From Desulfocapsa sp. (GTDB taxonomy: Bacteria > Desulfobacterota > Desulfobulbia > Desulfobulbales > Desulfocapsaceae), in assembly GCA_022712895.1 (NCBI GenBank), contig JAFLJS010000062.1:1-64000 (forward strand): a stretch of 64,000 nt of DNA. The letters run 5' to 3'. The translations under genes and the position numbers were made by a program. Every line of letters starts with the position of its first letter. Within the stretch, counting starts at the first letter, position 1. Below are positions 62,001 to 64,000 of this stretch, in pieces. Under the pieces are notes generated by a model. The model was not told the DNA's origin. It saw nothing but the letters and a program-made list of their open reading frames with translations, and did not search any database.

Positions 62001-63232
62001 CCATCGAACCCGTCGACAGTCTGGTCTTTACAGCTGCAGACACCTGCTCCTGGAATGAGGTATGGTTTCTGGATGTCAGCCCTATCTGGCATGTCGAGAC
62101 CAAGGGAATCCCTGAAATCAACCAGACAAACCCGGCAGGTAAACGTTTCCCCGAATTCCACCCCTATCCCGGTGAAAGTTTGCAGCTTTTAGTTACAAAA
62201 CCTAAGGGGGTCGTCGGCCCTACAATGACCATTAATAGAAGTAAGTTACTGGTTAAGCCTGGGCACCGTGCAACGGAAACAACGCTCACATTTTCACTCA
62301 CAACCAGCCGTGGTATGCAACATCGAATAACCTTGCCTCCCGGTATTGATCTCCAGAAAACCTTACTTAATAATAAAGAGATCCCTCTACAGCTGGAAGA
62401 TAACCAACTTATTCTGCCCCTTGCGCCCGGAGAACAACATGTGGAAATCGGGTGGCGCAGTACAACGGATCTTGGCTACAAGACAGCTACGGAAGCAGTT
62501 GATCTCGGCGTAAACAGTGTTAATCATTCTATCGAAATGCAGGTTCCCTCTTCACGCTGGATATTGCTCACCGGAGGGCCAAGGGTAGGCCCTGCTGTAC
62601 TCTTTTGGGGCGAATTACTGGTGATTATCCTTGTTGCACTGTTTCTGGGCAGGATCACACTAACTCCACTCTCTACTTTGCAATGGCTGTTATTGAGTCT
62701 TGGCTTAAGCCAGATCCCCGCCGCCATGGCCGCAATTGTTGTTGCCTGGTTACTGCTTTTAGGGCTTAGAAAAAAGAGAGGTGTAGAAATCAAACAGGTT
62801 GTCACTTTTAATCTGCTGCAAGTACTGCTTGTCATCCTCACCCTCTTTGCCCTTGGCACCCTCTTTTTTGCCATACAGCAGGGATTACTTCGACACCCCG
62901 ATATGCAGATAGGTGGTAACGGTTCATCGGGTCATCAGCTGCACTGGTATCAGGATAGAGTAGAGAAACAACTTCCCATTGCCAACGTTATAACAGTACC
63001 GCTCCTTGTATACCGGATTGGTATGCTCCTCTGGGCATTATGGCTTGCCATGGCATTGCTTCGCTGGTTACGTTGGGGCTGGGATTGCTTCAGCAGTGGC
63101 AGTAGCTGGAAAGTAACTCCTCCACACAAAAAGATTGTACGTACACCTAAACAAAAGACAGGTGCTCAACCTGCAAGAAAACTGGTGAAAAAGCGAGTGG
63201 TAAAACCTGTTACTTCCAAGCCAACTGATTGA
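59066..63232 (+). CDS. Very large (1388-residue) envelope membrane protein of unknown function
   Basis: A signal peptide (1-20, ending LAA) leads a large beta-rich exported region (about 21-470). A membrane cluster follows at about 475-570, then a soluble part, a helix at about 683-703, a second signal-like helix (about 725-742, ending QAE), another large exported beta-rich region (about 745-1170), and a final membrane cluster (about 1176-1340). The tail is Lys/Pro-rich and basic. The two halves have the same order of parts, so it may be an internal duplication or a fusion. No enzyme motif was seen. The universal stress gene starts 9 bp downstream. No family recognised. Confidence 0.75.
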   Translation: MYRFLLFTLLFLTLSQSTLAAQQYKIPEELQLWIPWVLYEQEEKICTLNANKSTERFCTWPSTLSLKVGQNGAEFTQKYLVETKSLIALPGSIPFWPQGVKANGKELLVNKKGTHPTAWLEAGTHVVTGSFMWDSLPEYLFIPPATGLVSLNLHDRDVSNIQLDEKGRLWFKQKRQETKTDEDSLSLQVFRKIEDGVPLLQHLRILLTVSGAPRQVTLGLSSDPAFVPLTLQSPLPISFNDKNRLQLQVRPGQWDIRLTLRNSINKSPASLAMGNINGPWPEQEIWVFAADQKLRHVEIEGVSAIDPSRTSLPNDWKRLPAYLIQADQKMQFIEKNRGNPSPVPNRLTLDRKFWLDELGTGLTVLDTIGGTMTSTWRLNVDDSQNLGLVKVAGKARLITKLNGSGKTGVEVREGSLALQAESRIETGVKSGQLVIPAIGWDHNVQKLSGELNLPPGWKLFSATGIDKVSTWLNRWSLLDIFLVLIIALATGKILGWGWGLGALITLTLCFHQGGSPTYIWLPLLAILGLQKIINAPTAEQVMRVIGLVILTVLIVTSIPYMVQEIRVGLYPQLEYGSYRKISPNQRRQTFEEMKMNAELEDAVLTEQAAPLSKSSGRSSIANYYRADIAVQQIAPRKIQIDPQEMIQTGPGLPDWSWTRIALRWNGPVNPDQQISFLLISPLTGTVLAFIRVILLALLIIGFLRKCVTVSKHSRTKNIVKPATTTTILALTLIAANFSPQSSQAEIPSPEMLQELQNRLLTPPKCGSECVSINRSHISIDNDQLTVMLQVDALIQIGVPLPGKNRFFDSINLDHKEPIILRQNKKGFTTIRIQQGSHTITLKKDLSADNKISLFFPLLPVNVQASLQGWSINGMRDDGRLSRQISLTRLKTETEFEVNEKKQSTTIDIPAFVQVERTLHVNLKWTVSTRIVRKSPKSVVALNIPLLPGEHVTSETFHIANKHVRINMMPGQQSITYHSSIEPVDSLVFTAADTCSWNEVWFLDVSPIWHVETKGIPEINQTNPAGKRFPEFHPYPGESLQLLVTKPKGVVGPTMTINRSKLLVKPGHRATETTLTFSLTTSRGMQHRITLPPGIDLQKTLLNNKEIPLQLEDNQLILPLAPGEQHVEIGWRSTTDLGYKTATEAVDLGVNSVNHSIEMQVPSSRWILLTGGPRVGPAVLFWGELLVIILVALFLGRITLTPLSTLQWLLLSLGLSQIPAAMAAIVVAWLLLLGLRKKRGVEIKQVVTFNLLQVLLVILTLFALGTLFFAIQQGLLRHPDMQIGGNGSSGHQLHWYQDRVEKQLPIANVITVPLLVYRIGMLLWALWLAMALLRWLRWGWDCFSSGSSWKVTPPHKKIVRTPKQKTGAQPARKLVKKRVVKPVTSKPTD

Positions 63233-63241
63233 GATGTAAAT

Positions 63242-64000
63242 ATGGAAAAAGAAATTATTGTAGCCATCGATGGCTCCACCTATTCAAACCATGCACTTTC
63301 CTATATTACTGGGCTCTTTGCAGAGGTGAAAGATTTTCACTTTCATCTTGCGTCATGGGTTACAGCAGCTACTTCCATCATGCCAAGTGCTGCCAATCCA
63401 AAAGATTCTCTTATTCCGGAAGTGAGTCACAATAAAAAGGAAATTGCAGCTAAACGCTATCTGCACAAAGCCAAGGAAAAACTGCTTTTAGCTGGTATTG
63501 ATGACGAACGCATTCACACAAGTGTTGCAGTTTCAGGCTACAATATCGCCGCCTCCATTCAGCAACATGTGACAAAAGAAATACCGGACGCACTTCTTCT
63601 CGGCAGACGTGGCTTTAAGGGGATCACCGAAATGCTGATGGGTTCTGTTTCCACTGAGCTTTTCCGTAAATGCCACTCTACGCCCTTATGGATTATTGAC
63701 GGGGAAGTACAACAGAAAGACTTCTTTGTCCCTGTGGATGGGTCTGTTAACTCACTTCTTGCAGTGGATCACCTTGCTCATATTTTGAGTAACCGAAAAG
63801 ATGTCCGTATCTGTTTATTTCACTGCACAGCACTTTTTCGAAAAAAAGTGACGTGTGATCCCAGACTTTTTAACAAACACTGGGATAAAAAATGGTGTAC
63901 CAAATACCTGTCCGGGAAAGACTGCCTCTTTCAGGGACCTCGTCAAATTTTTCTGGAGGCTGGAATTCCTGACGCAAAAATTGAAATTCTACCTGAAAAG
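63242..64000 (+). CDS. Tandem universal stress protein (partial, runs off the window)
   Basis: The frame stays open from ATG 63242 to the window end (253 codons). The first UspA domain (1-157) has the start IIVAIDGSTYSNHAL and an ATP-binding motif GRRG-9x-GS in LLGRRGFKGITEMLMGS. A second domain starts at about 160 (FFVPVDGSVNSLLAVDHL). Tandem Usp proteins bind nucleotides and act in stress or energy starvation. The gene follows the giant membrane protein by 9 bp, so they are probably co-transcribed. Confidence 0.85.
   Translation, partial: MEKEIIVAIDGSTYSNHALSYITGLFAEVKDFHFHLASWVTAATSIMPSAANPKDSLIPEVSHNKKEIAAKRYLHKAKEKLLLAGIDDERIHTSVAVSGYNIAASIQQHVTKEIPDALLLGRRGFKGITEMLMGSVSTELFRKCHSTPLWIIDGEVQQKDFFVPVDGSVNSLLAVDHLAHILSNRKDVRICLFHCTALFRKKVTCDPRLFNKHWDKKWCTKYLSGKDCLFQGPRQIFLEAGIPDAKIEILPEK

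Overview
The window looks like a chromosomal segment of a strictly anaerobic, redox-versatile Desulfobacterota bacterium, most likely of the Desulfobulbales type. This placement is inferred from gene content only: a pentahaem cytochrome / ferredoxin / NrfD quinone module, several sigma-54 activators with PAS/GAF histidine kinases, 2[4Fe-4S] ferredoxin, MinD-like ATPases with inserted ferredoxins, NifX-like proteins, NhaD, and moderately low GC. No rRNA, tRNA, CRISPR array or prophage was seen.

Layout. 0-2.6 kb: end of a hibernation-factor/cold-shock protein, then pstS-pstB without pstCA, bracketed by inverted copies of a dispersed repeat end. 2.7-8.6 kb: a REC/zinc-finger regulator, then a sensor kinase, a kinase-less PAS protein and an NtrC-type activator. 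8.8-16.5 kb: an operon of a transposase-derived zinc-ribbon protein, FtsH, a five-haem cytochrome, a four-cluster ferredoxin, NrfD, a pseudo-histidine kinase and two small proteins. 16.6-20.1 kb: two near-duplicate cassettes, each with its own sigma-54-like promoter and three tiny membrane proteins, separated by small membrane/lipoprotein genes and a ferredoxin. 20.2-23.2 kb: CBS, PII-like and two DUF1538 membrane proteins. 23.4-33.8 kb: a second two-component block (sigma-54 activator, NifX-like protein, kinases, receivers) with NhaD, an SLC13 transporter, a CBS protein and a kinase-like/BON/REC fusion. 34.3-42.6 kb: MinD-like ATPases, a NifX-like protein, two PPK2 kinases, a CBS-PAS-LuxR regulator, an MFS exporter and a Crp/Fnr regulator. 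42.7-64 kb: dinB, sppA, a solute-binding protein, a diguanylate cyclase, a DUF1499 lipoprotein, a decayed MarR gene, LOG, a P-type ATPase, lemA/TPM genes, a FecCD-type ABC importer, a 1388-residue membrane protein and a tandem universal stress protein.

How it works together. The region 3.5-20.1 kb reads as one regulon. An NtrC-type activator and its kinase sit beside four sites with GG-N10-GC spacing (sigma-54 -24/-12). TGTGG/CCACA palindromes lie about 100-130 bp upstream of three of them. The targets are a membrane quinone/cytochrome module, a membrane protease, a domesticated transposase and duplicated small membrane proteins. This is my main candidate for an undescribed system: a sigma-54-controlled membrane redox or stress response. 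A second sigma-54 circuit (28-34 kb) shows GTTTC/GAAAC half-sites repeated every 10-11 bp upstream of both the activator gene and a sodium-transport/signalling gene row.

All calls come from reading the sequence by eye. No database search was run, and identities quoted are hand counts.
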